From IMG/VR virus record IMGVR_UViG_3300028800_002447, positions 1 through 39,686 of that record: a stretch of DNA of 39,686 nucleotides; one strand, 5' to 3'. Of this stretch, positions 14,709 to 23,620 are shown one piece after another. Below the pieces are notes generated by a model. It saw only the letters and a program-made list of their open reading frames with translations, was not told the DNA's origin and did no database searches. How positions within the stretch are numbered: position 1 is the first letter of the stretch; every line of letters starts with the position of its first letter. The DNA is from a virus. The position numbers were made by a program, and so were the translations under genes.

Positions 14709-15278
14709 ATGCCAACACAAGCCGACATTGCGGCTCACCTTGGGATCAGTCAACAGGCTGTCTCCGGCCAGATGAACCGGCTCGAAATCGACTGGCGTAC
14801 CGCATCAATGGAAGCAATCCGACTGGCGTACATCGATCATCTGCGCGGCCTCGCTGCCGGCAACCGCAGCGAAAACGGCATCGATCTCGTGGCCGAGCGC
14901 GCGATGACCGAGCGCATCACGCGCGAACTAAAGCTGCTTGAGCTGGCTGAGAAGCGGAACCAGCTCGTGAACGCTGCTCAACTCGAAGCGGCTTACGGCC
15001 AGTTGGTCGATGCGTTCCGCGCCGAACTGCTGGCACTGCCCGAAAAGATCGTCGACGACATTCGCACGCTGTATGGGATCGACGTCGACGTGGACCTGGT
15101 CAATGAATATTTCGTCAACGCTCTCGCCGAGCTATCTGGACACGACGCAGGCGGTGAACGCACTGCTCGCGCGACTGCGCGCCCGGCTGACGCCACCGCT
15201 ACGGATGGGGACGACGGAGTGGTCCAGGCTCTTTCGTCGCCTGTCGGCGAAGAGTTCTGCGAAGGAGGGCCGCTATAA
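14709..15278 (+). CDS. Terminase small subunit (Nu1-like)
   Basis: 189 residues. It opens with a winged helix-turn-helix (TQADIAAHLGISQQAVSGQM, about 3-22) as in lambda Nu1, which recognises the cos site for packaging. A long helical region around ERAMTERITRELKLLELAEKR (about 64-82) serves dimerisation and contact with the large subunit, and an acidic, threonine-rich tail ends the protein. The ATG at 14709 follows a GGGGG-type site. It overlaps the large subunit by about 175 bases. The 113 bases before it contain only a small GTAC-T5-GTAC hairpin near 14668. A cos site must be nearby but cannot be located by eye. Confidence 0.85.
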   Translation: MPTQADIAAHLGISQQAVSGQMNRLEIDWRTASMEAIRLAYIDHLRGLAAGNRSENGIDLVAERAMTERITRELKLLELAEKRNQLVNAAQLEAAYGQLVDAFRAELLALPEKIVDDIRTLYGIDVDVDLVNEYFVNALAELSGHDAGGERTARATARPADATATDGDDGVVQALSSPVGEEFCEGGPL

Positions 15279-17265
15279 CCCGGAGCTGACGCCCTGGGTC
15301 TTGGGCATGCACGCGGCGCTCGACGACCCGACGATCCAGAAGGTGGTAGGCGAGAAGTCGGCCCAGATCGCGTGGACGGACGGCGTCATGATGAATTACA
15401 TCGGTAAGCGGATTCACACCGATCCATGCCCGATGATCGTGCTGTTCCCAAAGCTGAAGACGGCGCAGAGCTTCTATAAGGAAAAGCTCAAACCCGCGAT
15501 CGAGGCGACGCCTGTGTTGAGCGAGATTATTCCTGTCTCGAAGAAGCGCGACACGGACAACCTGTGGAATCACAAGGCGTTCCCGCGCGGCTATCTGAAG
15601 CTCGTCACGTCCAATGCACCGGACGACGTGAAGTCGACGTCGGCACCGGTCGTGATAGTCGAAGAGCCCGACGACACGAATGAGAACGTCAAGGATCAGG
15701 GCGACTCGATAACACTGCTCGAAGAGCGGACGAAGTCGTATTCGGATCGTCGACGCAAAGTAATTTTGGGCGGCACGCCGACGATCGATGGCTTCTCGCG
15801 GATCCATCAGGCTTATCAGGCATCCGATCAACGCGTCTATCTGGTGAAGTGTCCAGACTGCGGTGAGCGACACGAACTGGCTTTCGAGAACGTGCGTTGG
15901 TCGAGCGAGGCGCCGGTCGAGCACGAAGTGTTTGGCCGGGCGCAGCCGGAGACCGCGCACTATGTTTGCCCGCATTGCGGCTCGATCTGGAACGACTCGA
16001 AGAAGTTCCGCGCGGTGCTGCAGACTTCGCGTCTCGAAAACTTCGGGTGGGTTGCTACGGCGCATGCGCCGGGTGTAGCAGGCTTTCGTATCTGCGAGCT
16101 TGTCTCCGGGTTCCCGGGCTCACGCATGACGGTGCTCGTCCGCAAATATCTCGTCGCCATGCATGCGTTGAAGCAAGGCGATGACGCGAAGATGCGCTCG
16201 TTCGTGAACAACACGGAAGGGCGTCCGTACAAGGTGAAGACCGGTCTGCCGGAGCTGGAGGCGCTTGCGCAACGCGCGCTCGACTACAACGCATTCGGCG
16301 TGCCGTTCGGCGGCTTGCTGCTGACCGTCGGTATCGACGTGCAGCACGACCGTCTTTCGGTGCTCGTGCGCGCGTGGGGGCGGGGCGAGGAAAGCTGGCT
16401 TGTGGTGTGGGATGAAATCCACGGCAACGTACTTGAGCAGGGAGCGAATCCGCTCGTCGGCGGCGTATGGGGTGCTCTCACAACCATGCTGACGGCGGCC
16501 TATCGGCACGAAACGGGCGCAGCGCTGCGCATGCGCGCGGCGTCAATCGACTCAGGCGACGGCTCTACATCGGATGCGGTGTATCGGTATGTTCGCGCAG
16601 CGCGTGCAAACGGCATCCCGATCATGGCGATCAAGGGCGCGAAGGATGCGGGCGCAGAGATATTCCGCGCTCCATCGGACAAGTCGGTTGATGCGAACCA
16701 GGACAACACAAAGGCCACGAAATACGGTCTGAAGGTGTTCCCGGCGGGCGTGGGCCGGGCGAAGGATCTGATCCTCGGCAATCGCATGAAGCTGGACGGC
16801 GATGGCCCTGGGCGCATGCACTGGTATCGCGCGGTACGCGATGACTATCTGAAGCAACTGACCGCCGAGGTCAAGATGCCCGGCCGGCGCGGCGGCCGTC
16901 AGGTGTGGACGAAAAAGGCCGGTGCCCGCAACGAAGCGCTGGACTGCGAAGTGTATGCGCTCCACGCAGCACGCAGTCTCAAGACGCATCTTTTCACGGA
17001 AGCGCACTGGATGGTGGAACAGGCCCGCATGCAGCAGGGCGGCCTGTTCGAGACCGTGCCGGTGATTACCGCACTTCCTTCCGGTGACGCGGCGCCATTG
17101 GTGGCCGCGCTGCAGCCGGCGGTCGAGGCTGGCGAGCCTGTGCCTGCTGTTCCGCCGGTAGCGCCGCCTCCTCCTGCGCAGCGTCCAGTTGCGACCGTGC
17201 AACAACGGCCGCAGCCTGCACCGCGGACGGTTGTGCGATCGAAGTATCTCAGCAGAAGGCGATGA
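15103..17265 (+). CDS. Terminase large subunit (GpA family)
   Basis: 720 residues from ATG 15103, chosen because the alignable GpA region starts about 25 residues later (LRARLTPPLRMGTTEW matching the usual P-x-x-x-V-x-E-W opening). An ATG at 15204 is the alternative. The ATPase part holds a Walker A-like EKSAQIAWTDG around residue 80 and the Walker B VVIVEEPDD around residue 185. Two CxxC pairs (CPDCGERH and CPHCGSIW) form a zinc site near 250-295. The nuclease part has TVGIDVQHDR, a second acidic strand SIDSGDG, and a final ARNEALDCEVYALHAA. The C-terminal 70 residues are proline/alanine rich. It cuts and pumps DNA into the prohead. Confidence 0.93.
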   Translation: MNISSTLSPSYLDTTQAVNALLARLRARLTPPLRMGTTEWSRLFRRLSAKSSAKEGRYNPELTPWVLGMHAALDDPTIQKVVGEKSAQIAWTDGVMMNYIGKRIHTDPCPMIVLFPKLKTAQSFYKEKLKPAIEATPVLSEIIPVSKKRDTDNLWNHKAFPRGYLKLVTSNAPDDVKSTSAPVVIVEEPDDTNENVKDQGDSITLLEERTKSYSDRRRKVILGGTPTIDGFSRIHQAYQASDQRVYLVKCPDCGERHELAFENVRWSSEAPVEHEVFGRAQPETAHYVCPHCGSIWNDSKKFRAVLQTSRLENFGWVATAHAPGVAGFRICELVSGFPGSRMTVLVRKYLVAMHALKQGDDAKMRSFVNNTEGRPYKVKTGLPELEALAQRALDYNAFGVPFGGLLLTVGIDVQHDRLSVLVRAWGRGEESWLVVWDEIHGNVLEQGANPLVGGVWGALTTMLTAAYRHETGAALRMRAASIDSGDGSTSDAVYRYVRAARANGIPIMAIKGAKDAGAEIFRAPSDKSVDANQDNTKATKYGLKVFPAGVGRAKDLILGNRMKLDGDGPGRMHWYRAVRDDYLKQLTAEVKMPGRRGGRQVWTKKAGARNEALDCEVYALHAARSLKTHLFTEAHWMVEQARMQQGGLFETVPVITALPSGDAAPLVAALQPAVEAGEPVPAVPPVAPPPPAQRPVATVQQRPQPAPRTVVRSKYLSRRR

Positions 17266-17266
17266 C

Positions 17267-17482
17267 ATGGCATATACGCAATCGGATCTGGACCGCATCG
17301 ACCGGGCAATCGCGCGCGGTTCGCTGGAGGTCCGGTACGCAGACCGCCTCGTGAAGTTCCGCACGCTCGACGAGCTGTTGACGGCCAAGCGCGAGATTCA
17401 ACGCGAGCTGGTGGCTGCCACCGGCTCGGCCGGGCGCCCGCGCGCGACGCTGCTGCGTTCGGCCGGCAAGGGGGCGCGATGA
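17267..17482 (+). CDS. gpW-like head-tail joining protein
   Basis: 71 residues, close to the 68 of lambda gpW. It has the same plan: an N-terminal helix (QSDLDRIDRAIARGSLE), a short hairpin (VRYADRLVKFRT) and a second helix (LDELLTAKREIQREL). gpW plugs the portal and lets the tail connector bind. It lies between terminase and portal as in lambda, starts one base after the terminase stop, and shares an ATGA with the portal gene. Confidence 0.85.
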   Translation: MAYTQSDLDRIDRAIARGSLEVRYADRLVKFRTLDELLTAKREIQRELVAATGSAGRPRATLLRSAGKGAR

Positions 17483-18990
17483 GCGCACGCGCCTTTCCGG
17501 CATTGAAATCGCGCGGCTTCGTTTTGCCGCCGCGCGCGATGGCCTATGAGTCGGCTGGCAACACAGGGAGCCGCACGCGGGACTGGCGCACGTCCGGCGC
17601 CGGTCCGACCGCGGCGGCGGCCGGCGGCCTGCGCACGCTGCGCAGCCGCTCGCGCGACGCGCAGCGTAACGATCCGTGGGCGAAAAAGACCATCGCGAGC
17701 CTCGTATCGTCTGCGATCGGCACCGGCATCCGGCCGTATCCGCAGCACCCTGACCCCAGCGTTCGGCAGCAGCTCACAGAGCTGTGGGACGACTGGTCAG
17801 TCGAGGCGGATGCGGACGATCGCATGGACGTATATGGGCTGCAGACGCTCGCCGCGCGCGCGATGTTTGGCGACGGCGAAGGTCTGGTGCGATTCCGTCC
17901 ACGTCTTCCATCGGATGGCCTGACGGTACCCCTTCAGTTGCAGGCGATCGAGTCGGATTTTCTGCCGGTCGAGCGCAGCGAGATGCTGCCGAACGGCAAC
18001 GAGATCATCTGTGGCGTCGAGTTCGACAAGGTCGGGCGCCGGGTTGCGTATTACCTGTGGAACCGGCATCCCGGCGATGGCCGGGTGCAGCCCGGCGTGG
18101 GGCTCGTGCAGCGACGGGTGCCAGCCGATCAGATCATTCACCTGTACCAGGTCGACCGGGCGGGGCAGGTGCGCGGCATAACGGTACTCGCGACCATTCT
18201 GCTGCGCCTGAAGACACTCGACAGCTTCGACGATGCAGTGCTGGTTCGTCAGGAGGCGGCGAATCTCTTTGCCGGTTTCGTCACGCCCGCACTCCCTGAG
18301 ACGGGTTTACCTGCGGTGCAGACGGACGAACTGGGCAACCTGCTCACGCCTGGCCATAACGGCAGACAGCCGGCCGCGTCGATCGAACCGGGAACGATGC
18401 AGGAACTCAATCCCGGCGACCAGGTTACGTGGTCCGACCCGCCCGATGCGGGCGACAACTACGCCGACTTCATGCGTCAGCAACTGATGGCCTCTGCAGC
18501 TGCGGCGGGTCTGCCGTACGAACTGCTGTCGGGCGACCTGCGCGGCGTGAGCGACCGGGCGCTGCGCGTGATCCTGAACGAGTTTCGCCGCTCGATCGAG
18601 CAGCTGCTGTGGACGACGTTCATTCACCAGTATTGCCGCCGCACGTGGTCAGGGTTCCTCGACGCGGCAGTGCTCGCCGGCGAATTGCCGGCCACGGACT
18701 ATCAGCGTAACCGGAGGCTCTATCGACGCGTCCAGTGGGTTCCGCACGGTTGGGACTACGTCCATCCGGTGCAGGACGTGCAGGCACGTGGCCTCGAAGT
18801 GCAATACGGATTCCGTAGCCGCTCATCGGTCGTCCTGGCCCGTGGGCAGTTGCCGGACGCGGTCGACCGGGAGCGGGAGGCCGATGAGAAGCGCGAAAAG
18901 TCACTTGGCCTTTCTTCTGGCGTCCGCCCGCCGGCCGCTGGTTCAACCACGCAGCAGTCAGCTGCAACCGAGTCACAGGATGATCAATGA
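17479..18990 (+). CDS. Portal protein (lambda gpB family)
   Basis: 503 residues, near the 533 of lambda gpB. Family signatures include an N-terminal RTRDWRTSGAGPTAAA and LRTLRSRSRDAQRNDPWAK stretch, the GTGIRPYPQ motif near 75, FGDGEGLVRFRP near 130, and ADQIIHLYQVDRAGQVRGIT near 215-235. LPYELLSGDLRGVSDRALRV follows near 347-366. Twelve copies form the ring through which DNA enters the head. Start and stop overlap the neighbours by four bases each, so the block gpW-portal-protease is translationally coupled. Confidence 0.93.
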   Translation: MSARAFPALKSRGFVLPPRAMAYESAGNTGSRTRDWRTSGAGPTAAAAGGLRTLRSRSRDAQRNDPWAKKTIASLVSSAIGTGIRPYPQHPDPSVRQQLTELWDDWSVEADADDRMDVYGLQTLAARAMFGDGEGLVRFRPRLPSDGLTVPLQLQAIESDFLPVERSEMLPNGNEIICGVEFDKVGRRVAYYLWNRHPGDGRVQPGVGLVQRRVPADQIIHLYQVDRAGQVRGITVLATILLRLKTLDSFDDAVLVRQEAANLFAGFVTPALPETGLPAVQTDELGNLLTPGHNGRQPAASIEPGTMQELNPGDQVTWSDPPDAGDNYADFMRQQLMASAAAAGLPYELLSGDLRGVSDRALRVILNEFRRSIEQLLWTTFIHQYCRRTWSGFLDAAVLAGELPATDYQRNRRLYRRVQWVPHGWDYVHPVQDVQARGLEVQYGFRSRSSVVLARGQLPDAVDREREADEKREKSLGLSSGVRPPAAGSTTQQSAATESQDDQ

Positions 18991-20111
18991 AAAGAGGAAA
19001 CTGGTACGCGATTACCGCGCTGCAGACGGATTCGGGCGTTGTGGCCGAGGTGCGGATCTACGACGAGATCGGGTTCTGGGGCGTTACCGCGAAGGATTTT
19101 ATCGCGCAGCTCGATGCTGCGGCGGCCAACGCCTCGCAGGTGCTCGTCGCTATCAATTCACCCGGCGGCGATGTGACCGACGCATTCGCGATATACAACG
19201 CGCTGCGTCGATATGCGGGCAAGGTCGTCACGCGCGTCGACAGCATCGCCGCTTCGGCCGCGACGATTCCGCTGATGGCTGGCGACACGATCGTGATGCC
19301 GGAGAACGCAATGCTGATGATCCACGAACTGTCGACGGTCGCCGTCGGCACCTCGGATGATCTGCGCGGCGCGGCGGACATGATGGACAAGATGCGCGAT
19401 TCGGTGGTTGCGGCCTACGCGAGCCGTACTGGCCAGACGCCCGAAGCCATCCAGCAGATGATGAAGGACACGACGTGGATGACGGCCAGCGAGGCAAAGG
19501 AGCTTGGCTTCGCGGACGAGATCGAGCAGCCTGTACGACTCGCTGCCTCGATCAACGCGGTCGGCCGTCTCGCGCGCTATCAGGGAGCACCGCAGGCGTT
19601 CATCGAAATGATTGAGGAAGCGGACGCGTCGGCGGCGACGACCTCGACGACCCAGACGACCGTGACGCCGCCGGCCGGTGCCGCGAACGAGGATCCGCCG
19701 CTGGCACCTGTTTCCACGACGCCCGTCGATGCGACGATGCTGGCCACGCACGTGTTCACGATGTGCCGTAGTGCAGGTGTGAGCAACCTCGCGGAGCCGA
19801 TCATCATGTCGTGCGGCCTGAAGGACCAGGCGTCGGTCGACGCGCGGATCAGCTCGGCGCGCGAGATCGCGGGCCTGTGCGTGGCTGCGAAGCTGCCCGA
19901 AGCAACTGCCGAGTACGTGTCGTCCGGCCTGAACGTCGAGCAGGTGCGTGCGCGCCTCTTTGATCGCGTGACGGCGCAGGCCGCTGCGCCGATTAGCACC
20001 CATCAGCGGCCGCAAGCCGAAAGCACCGGGGCGGCGGCTGGCCTGTCCTCGGCGAGCATCTATGCCAGCCGTCGCCAATCCGTCCAATCCATCCAGATGA
20101 AAAGGAGCTGA
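18987..20111 (+). CDS. ClpP-like (S14) prohead protease, probably with scaffold domain
   Basis: 374 residues. The first 190 form a ClpP fold: VLVAINSPGGDVTDAFAIY (53-71), then SIAASAATIPLMAG with the nucleophile Ser90, then MLMIHELST with His113, and DTTWMTASEAKELGFAD near 155-175. Residues 195-250 are a low-complexity Thr/Pro/Ala linker. The C-terminal 120 residues are helical and may act as the scaffold, as in phages where protease and scaffold share one gene. Lambda itself uses an S49-type protease here, so this is a replacement of the same step by a different clan. It matures the prohead. Confidence 0.9.
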   Translation: MKRGNWYAITALQTDSGVVAEVRIYDEIGFWGVTAKDFIAQLDAAAANASQVLVAINSPGGDVTDAFAIYNALRRYAGKVVTRVDSIAASAATIPLMAGDTIVMPENAMLMIHELSTVAVGTSDDLRGAADMMDKMRDSVVAAYASRTGQTPEAIQQMMKDTTWMTASEAKELGFADEIEQPVRLAASINAVGRLARYQGAPQAFIEMIEEADASAATTSTTQTTVTPPAGAANEDPPLAPVSTTPVDATMLATHVFTMCRSAGVSNLAEPIIMSCGLKDQASVDARISSAREIAGLCVAAKLPEATAEYVSSGLNVEQVRARLFDRVTAQAAAPISTHQRPQAESTGAAAGLSSASIYASRRQSVQSIQMKRS

Positions 20112-20114
20112 TCG

Positions 20115-20453
20115 ATGCCGGTCGTTACCGAATCCCTCCATACCGGAGGCTACATCCTGTCCGAAGGCCCCGGGCGCATCTCGCGCGACCAGATCACGGT
20201 CGCGGCAGGTGACGCGCTGCCCGTTGGCCAGTTGCTCACGAAAGGCGCAAACGACGTGTACTCGCCGTATTTGACGGCGGACGCCGCGACTGCGCCGGCA
20301 CACGCCGTGCTGTACGCGGCCATCCCGGCCAGTGTGGCCGCGCGCGCGGCGGTGGCCACGGTGCGTCTGTCCGAGGTCGCCCAGGCGCAGCTTACCGGCT
20401 TCGACGAGACGGCTGCTGCGGATCTCGCTGCGAGCTACATCATCGTGCGCTGA
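20115..20453 (+). CDS. Head decoration protein (lambda gpD family)
   Basis: 112 residues, the same size as gpD (110). It has the gpD opening (SLHTGGYILSEGPGRISRDQ, residues 7-26), the small beta barrel with GDALPVGQLLTKG, and the alanine-rich stretch (PAHAVLYAAIPASVAA) seen in the family. Trimers clamp the capsid lattice after expansion. It starts three bases after the protease stop, with AGGAG just upstream, and is followed by a terminator-like hairpin, consistent with its high expression. Confidence 0.9.
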   Translation: MPVVTESLHTGGYILSEGPGRISRDQITVAAGDALPVGQLLTKGANDVYSPYLTADAATAPAHAVLYAAIPASVAARAAVATVRLSEVAQAQLTGFDETAAADLAASYIIVR

Positions 20454-20491
20454 CATAGCGCCAGCGGTGCTGGCGTGCTTCAACAGAGAGT

Positions 20492-20515
20492 GGCTGCCTC
20501 ACGGCAGCCTTTTTT
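20492..20515 (+). terminator. Intra-operon terminator after the decoration gene
   Basis: GGCTGCC (20492-20498) pairs with GGCAGCC (20503-20509) around TCAC, followed by T6 and ATTTC. It lies inside the late operon 65 bases before the capsid gene. Confidence 0.8.
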
Positions 20516-20580
20516 ATTTCCCGAGCGGGCCGACATGGCGTTGACCATGCAGCCCGCTTTCGTTTGTGGAGTGAAAACAG

Positions 20581-21585
20581 ATGGCTGACATCGGAATCAT
20601 GAACGCCGATGAGTTCTCGGTCGAGAGTCTCACGGCATCGATCAACGAGTCGCCGGCCGTGCCCGGTCGCATCGGCGCACTCGGCCTTTTCGAGGAAGAC
20701 GGCATCCAGTCGACCTCGGTGCAGATCGAGAAGGACGGTGACACGCTCGCGCTTGTCGCTGCAGGCGAACGTGGGGCGGAAGGCCAGGTGGTCACCGGCG
20801 ACAAGCGCGTGATGATCTCGTTCTCGACGGTGCATCTGCCGCAGGTTGCGTATATCGGCGCGGACGAGATTCAGGGCGTGCGTGCCTTCGGCACGACCAC
20901 CGAGCTGCAGGTGATGCAGGACGTGGTGAACCGGCGCCTGAACAAGATGCGCCGGCAGCTTGACGCAACGCACGAGTGGCAACGCGTCGGCGCCCTGAAA
21001 GGTCAGATCATCGACGCCGACGGCACGAAGGTGCTCGTCGACATCCTGCAGCAGTTCGGGATCCAGCAAAGCGTCGTCGCGATGAAATTTACCACCGAGG
21101 CCGATCTGCGCAATCCGTCGCTCGCAGCGACGGAAATCGTCGAAGACGCGATGGGTAATACGACCTGGAGCGGCGTGCGGGCGCTGTGCGGCCGGAACTT
21201 CTGGAAAAAGCTGATCACGCACAAGTCCGTGACGAGCACGTACCTGAATACGCAGCAGGCCGCGCAACTGCGCGGTGACCCCACCGATACCTTCGATTTC
21301 GGTGGCATCACGTGGGAGCGCTACAAGGGGCGCATGAACGGTGTCGGCTTCATCGACGACGAGGAGGCGTTGCTTGTGCCGCAGGACGTGCCGGAACTGC
21401 TGATCAGCCGCTTCGCACCGGCCGATTACATGGAGACGGTCAACACGCCCGGTCTGCCGTATTACGCGAAGCAGGAAATCATGCGTTTCGGCAAGGGTGT
21501 CGCGCTCGAAGCCCAGTCCAACCCGATCCATCTGCCGACGCGTCCGAAAGCCATCGTTCGCCTCGTCGACACGTTGCCGGATTGA
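20581..21585 (+). CDS. Major capsid protein (lambda gpE family)
   Basis: 334 residues (gpE has 341). The family opening MADIGIMNADEFSVESLTA is followed by the N-terminal arm, then the E-loop region with SVQIEKDGDTLALV, and ISFSTVHLPQVAYIGADEI near 80-98. The spine helix ELQVMQDVVNRRLNKMRRQL lies at about 110-130. FDFGGITWERYKGRM around 240 and the C-terminal NPIHLPTRPKAIVRL are typical too. It builds the HK97-fold shell. The ATG follows GGAG, and the gap in front carries a hairpin plus T-run. Confidence 0.95.
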   Translation: MADIGIMNADEFSVESLTASINESPAVPGRIGALGLFEEDGIQSTSVQIEKDGDTLALVAAGERGAEGQVVTGDKRVMISFSTVHLPQVAYIGADEIQGVRAFGTTTELQVMQDVVNRRLNKMRRQLDATHEWQRVGALKGQIIDADGTKVLVDILQQFGIQQSVVAMKFTTEADLRNPSLAATEIVEDAMGNTTWSGVRALCGRNFWKKLITHKSVTSTYLNTQQAAQLRGDPTDTFDFGGITWERYKGRMNGVGFIDDEEALLVPQDVPELLISRFAPADYMETVNTPGLPYYAKQEIMRFGKGVALEAQSNPIHLPTRPKAIVRLVDTLPD

Positions 21586-21899
21586 AGCCGCTCGACAACG
21601 TCTTCGATGACATGTGGAACATCTTCGAAGACGAGGGCATGTTCGATACGGCAACGTTCCAGCCCGCGTCGGGCGACCCGTACGACATCGTGGTCGACTT
21701 CCGTCAGGGTGCCGCCGATGTGTTCGATGGCGCGGCGCGCACCCTGGAACTGTCGATCACATACCGTCGCGCCGACGCGAGCCTGCAGCGTGGTTCGATG
21801 CTGGTGATCGACGGCACGCAATACCGCGTCGTCGCCGATCCGGAACCGGACAAGACCGGACTGAACGCCACTGCTGAACTGCAGAAGATGCCGCCATGA
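21582..21899 (+). CDS. Head-tail connector, gpFII-like
   Basis: 105 residues if started at TTG 21582, which overlaps the capsid stop; the first ATG is at 21612. The TTG start is preferred because LDNVFDDMW then aligns with the opening of lambda gpFII (DNLFD). The body is beta-rich with LELSITYRRADASLQRG then MLVIDGTQYRVVADPEPD, the pattern of gpFII (RRGDTLTI...FWVDRV). FII completes the head and contacts the tail terminator. It overlaps the next gene by four bases (ATGA). Confidence 0.8.
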   Translation: MKPLDNVFDDMWNIFEDEGMFDTATFQPASGDPYDIVVDFRQGAADVFDGAARTLELSITYRRADASLQRGSMLVIDGTQYRVVADPEPDKTGLNATAELQKMPP

Positions 21900-22327
21900 A
21901 AACCCTTCGGCAGGTCTATATCGACACCCTGCTCGCGCAGTTTCAGGCGAATGCGGACCTCACGGCGCTGGCCACGGTCGACCGCTCGGTACTGCGCGCA
22001 ATGGGCATGAACGACCGTGCCGTGATCGTGCCGCATCGCGGCGGTGGCCAGATGAAGGAGGCCATGACGGGCTACACCGACCGGTGGGTCGAATTGCTAG
22101 TGACGATCGTGACGCGCGACCTCGAACCTGACCGTGTCGCCGATGAAGTGCTTGAAGTGGCGCACCCGATCGTGATGGCTCTCACCGGGCTGAACCTGAT
22201 CGACGTATCGCAAATGGAAGAAAGCGACGATCCACCGGTCTTCGTTTCGCAGAACGACACGCTGTGCCTGTGCACGTCGCACTATGTCATCCACTACCGA
22301 TCCATGCGGGACGACCTGTCCCGATAG
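21896..22327 (+). CDS. Tail terminator protein (gpU-like)
   Basis: 143 residues. An N-terminal helix (RQVYIDTLLAQFQANADL) is followed by a central beta sheet (RWVELLVTIVTRDLEPDRVADE) and a helix containing VAHPIVMALTG. This is the layout of gpU-type tail terminators, which cap the tail tube and join it to the head. The gene order FII-like, this gene, tail tube supports the call. No strong sequence motif proves it. Confidence 0.7.
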   Translation: MKTLRQVYIDTLLAQFQANADLTALATVDRSVLRAMGMNDRAVIVPHRGGGQMKEAMTGYTDRWVELLVTIVTRDLEPDRVADEVLEVAHPIVMALTGLNLIDVSQMEESDDPPVFVSQNDTLCLCTSHYVIHYRSMRDDLSR

Positions 22328-22335
22328 GAGCCTTC

Positions 22336-22602
22336 GTGAAAACCCTTGTCCAGACGATCACGTCTGACCAGTTCGCTGGTCAGGCCGGCGTCTATCACTA
22401 TGACCCGTCGACCGGGACGCGCAGTCGCGCATCGGCCGCTCCTGCGCCGGCACTGGTGCCGCCGAAAGAAGCCGGCTCGCCGCCCGCCGCGCCTGTCGCA
22501 ACGGCTGCAATGGCCGGGCAGCCGCCGTCGATCCCCGCAACCAGTGCGACGCCCGCGCCCGCCGCGAACGTCGCGTCCGATAACGGAGTGAACGCAAAGT
22601 GA
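22336..22602 (+). CDS. Short Pro/Ala-rich tail-region protein
   Basis: 88 residues from GTG 22336, with GGAG five bases upstream. The first 30 residues look folded (VKTLVQTITSDQFAGQAGVY); the remaining 55 are a disordered proline/alanine chain. It lies between the tail terminator and tail tube genes, and its stop overlaps the GTG of the tail tube gene. No family recognised. Part of the palindrome AAAGTGACTTT forms this junction. Confidence 0.65.
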   Translation: MKTLVQTITSDQFAGQAGVYHYDPSTGTRSRASAAPAPALVPPKEAGSPPAAPVATAAMAGQPPSIPATSATPAPAANVASDNGVNAK

Positions 22603-23528
22603 CTTTTCTTACTCGCAAATCCCTCGTGCTCGCCGGCATTCAGGCCGAGCGCGGCACGGCTGCCGTGCTCGATGGCACGGCAGCGATGAACGTCAAAAAC
22701 ATCACGTCGAAGCCGATCTCGACCGAAACGGCTGCGCTCGACTTTATCCGGCCGTGGCTTGGCAACACGCAGAATCTAGTCACCAGCTGGCATCAGGAGC
22801 TGGATTTCGAGGTCGCGCTGACCGGCTCGGGCGAGGTCGGCAAGGCACCGCCGTGGGATCCGCTGATTCGTGCATGCGCGTTCTCGGTGACCGTGACGGA
22901 CGGCACGAGCGTCGTGTACGCGCCGATTTCGACGGACCCGGAGCGCGTGACGATCCAGTACTTCCTCGACGGTCTGCGACACCAGCTCGTCGACGCGGTC
23001 GGCACGGTGTCGCTGGACCTGACGCCGAAGAACGTCCCGACGCTGAAATTCCACTTCTTGGGCAACTACGAGCCCGTGCAGGATGCAGCGCCACCGGCCG
23101 GCATCGATTTCAGTTCGTTCATCACGCCACAAGCCGTCGGCGCGGACTACACGCCCGAATGGAGCCTCCACGGTTACACCGGCAAGCTGTCTGCGTTCTC
23201 GCTCGATGTCGCGAACCAGCTCAACTATCGCAACCTGATCGGCGGCAAGGGGGGCGAGCTGACCGACCGGAAGGCGACGGGCAGCGCGACGTTTGAACTC
23301 GGCACGGTCGCATCGAAGGACTGGTGGAATGCGACGCTCACGGCGACGCTTGCGCCGCTGACGATCACGCACGGCACGATCGCCGGCAGCATTGTCAAGA
23401 TCGATTCGCCGAGCGTGCAGCTGTCCGATCCGCAGTACTCCGATGACAACGGCATCGTGATGATGCAGACGACGCTCACGCTCGTACCGAAGGTCGGCAA
23501 CGACGAACTGGTGATCACGCTGACGTAA
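22599..23528 (+). CDS. Tail tube protein
   Basis: 309 residues from GTG 22599 (overlap GTGA). Typical long tail tube features are present: an N-terminal TRKSLVLAGIQAERGTAAVL, then ELDFEVALTGSGEVGKAPPWDPLIRAC (residues 68-94; split when read) near the hexamer interface. A central strand VTIQYFLDGLRHQLVDAVGTV follows, and many Thr/Val strands extend to the end (MMQTTLTLVPKVG). It stacks in hexamers around the tape measure. A strong hairpin follows the stop. Confidence 0.88.
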   Translation: MTFLTRKSLVLAGIQAERGTAAVLDGTAAMNVKNITSKPISTETAALDFIRPWLGNTQNLVTSWHQELDFEVALTGSGEVGKAPPWDPLIRACAFSVTVTDGTSVVYAPISTDPERVTIQYFLDGLRHQLVDAVGTVSLDLTPKNVPTLKFHFLGNYEPVQDAAPPAGIDFSSFITPQAVGADYTPEWSLHGYTGKLSAFSLDVANQLNYRNLIGGKGGELTDRKATGSATFELGTVASKDWWNATLTATLAPLTITHGTIAGSIVKIDSPSVQLSDPQYSDDNGIVMMQTTLTLVPKVGNDELVITLT

Positions 23529-23531
23529 CAA

Positions 23532-23558
23532 ACTGGGCCGCGCTCTGCGCGGCCCAGT
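23532..23558 (+). terminator. Strong hairpin after the tail tube gene
   Basis: ACTGGGCCGCGC (23532-23543) and GCGCGGCCCAGT (23547-23558) form a perfect 12-bp stem with a three-base loop, four bases after the stop. It has no T-run, so it may protect the 3' end of the abundant tail tube message rather than terminate. Confidence 0.7.
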
Positions 23559-23579
23559 CTATCTCAACTGTAGTACATC

Positions 23580-23602
23580 GCCCGCTCCGCGCGGGCTTTT
23601 TT
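23580..23602 (+). terminator. Intra-operon terminator before G
   Basis: GCCCGC (23580-23585) pairs with GCGGGC (23591-23596), followed by T6. The T-run continues as ATTTCAGGAG, so the ribosome site of the next gene is directly attached. Confidence 0.75.
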
Positions 23603-23620
23603 ATTTCAGGAGTCGAACCC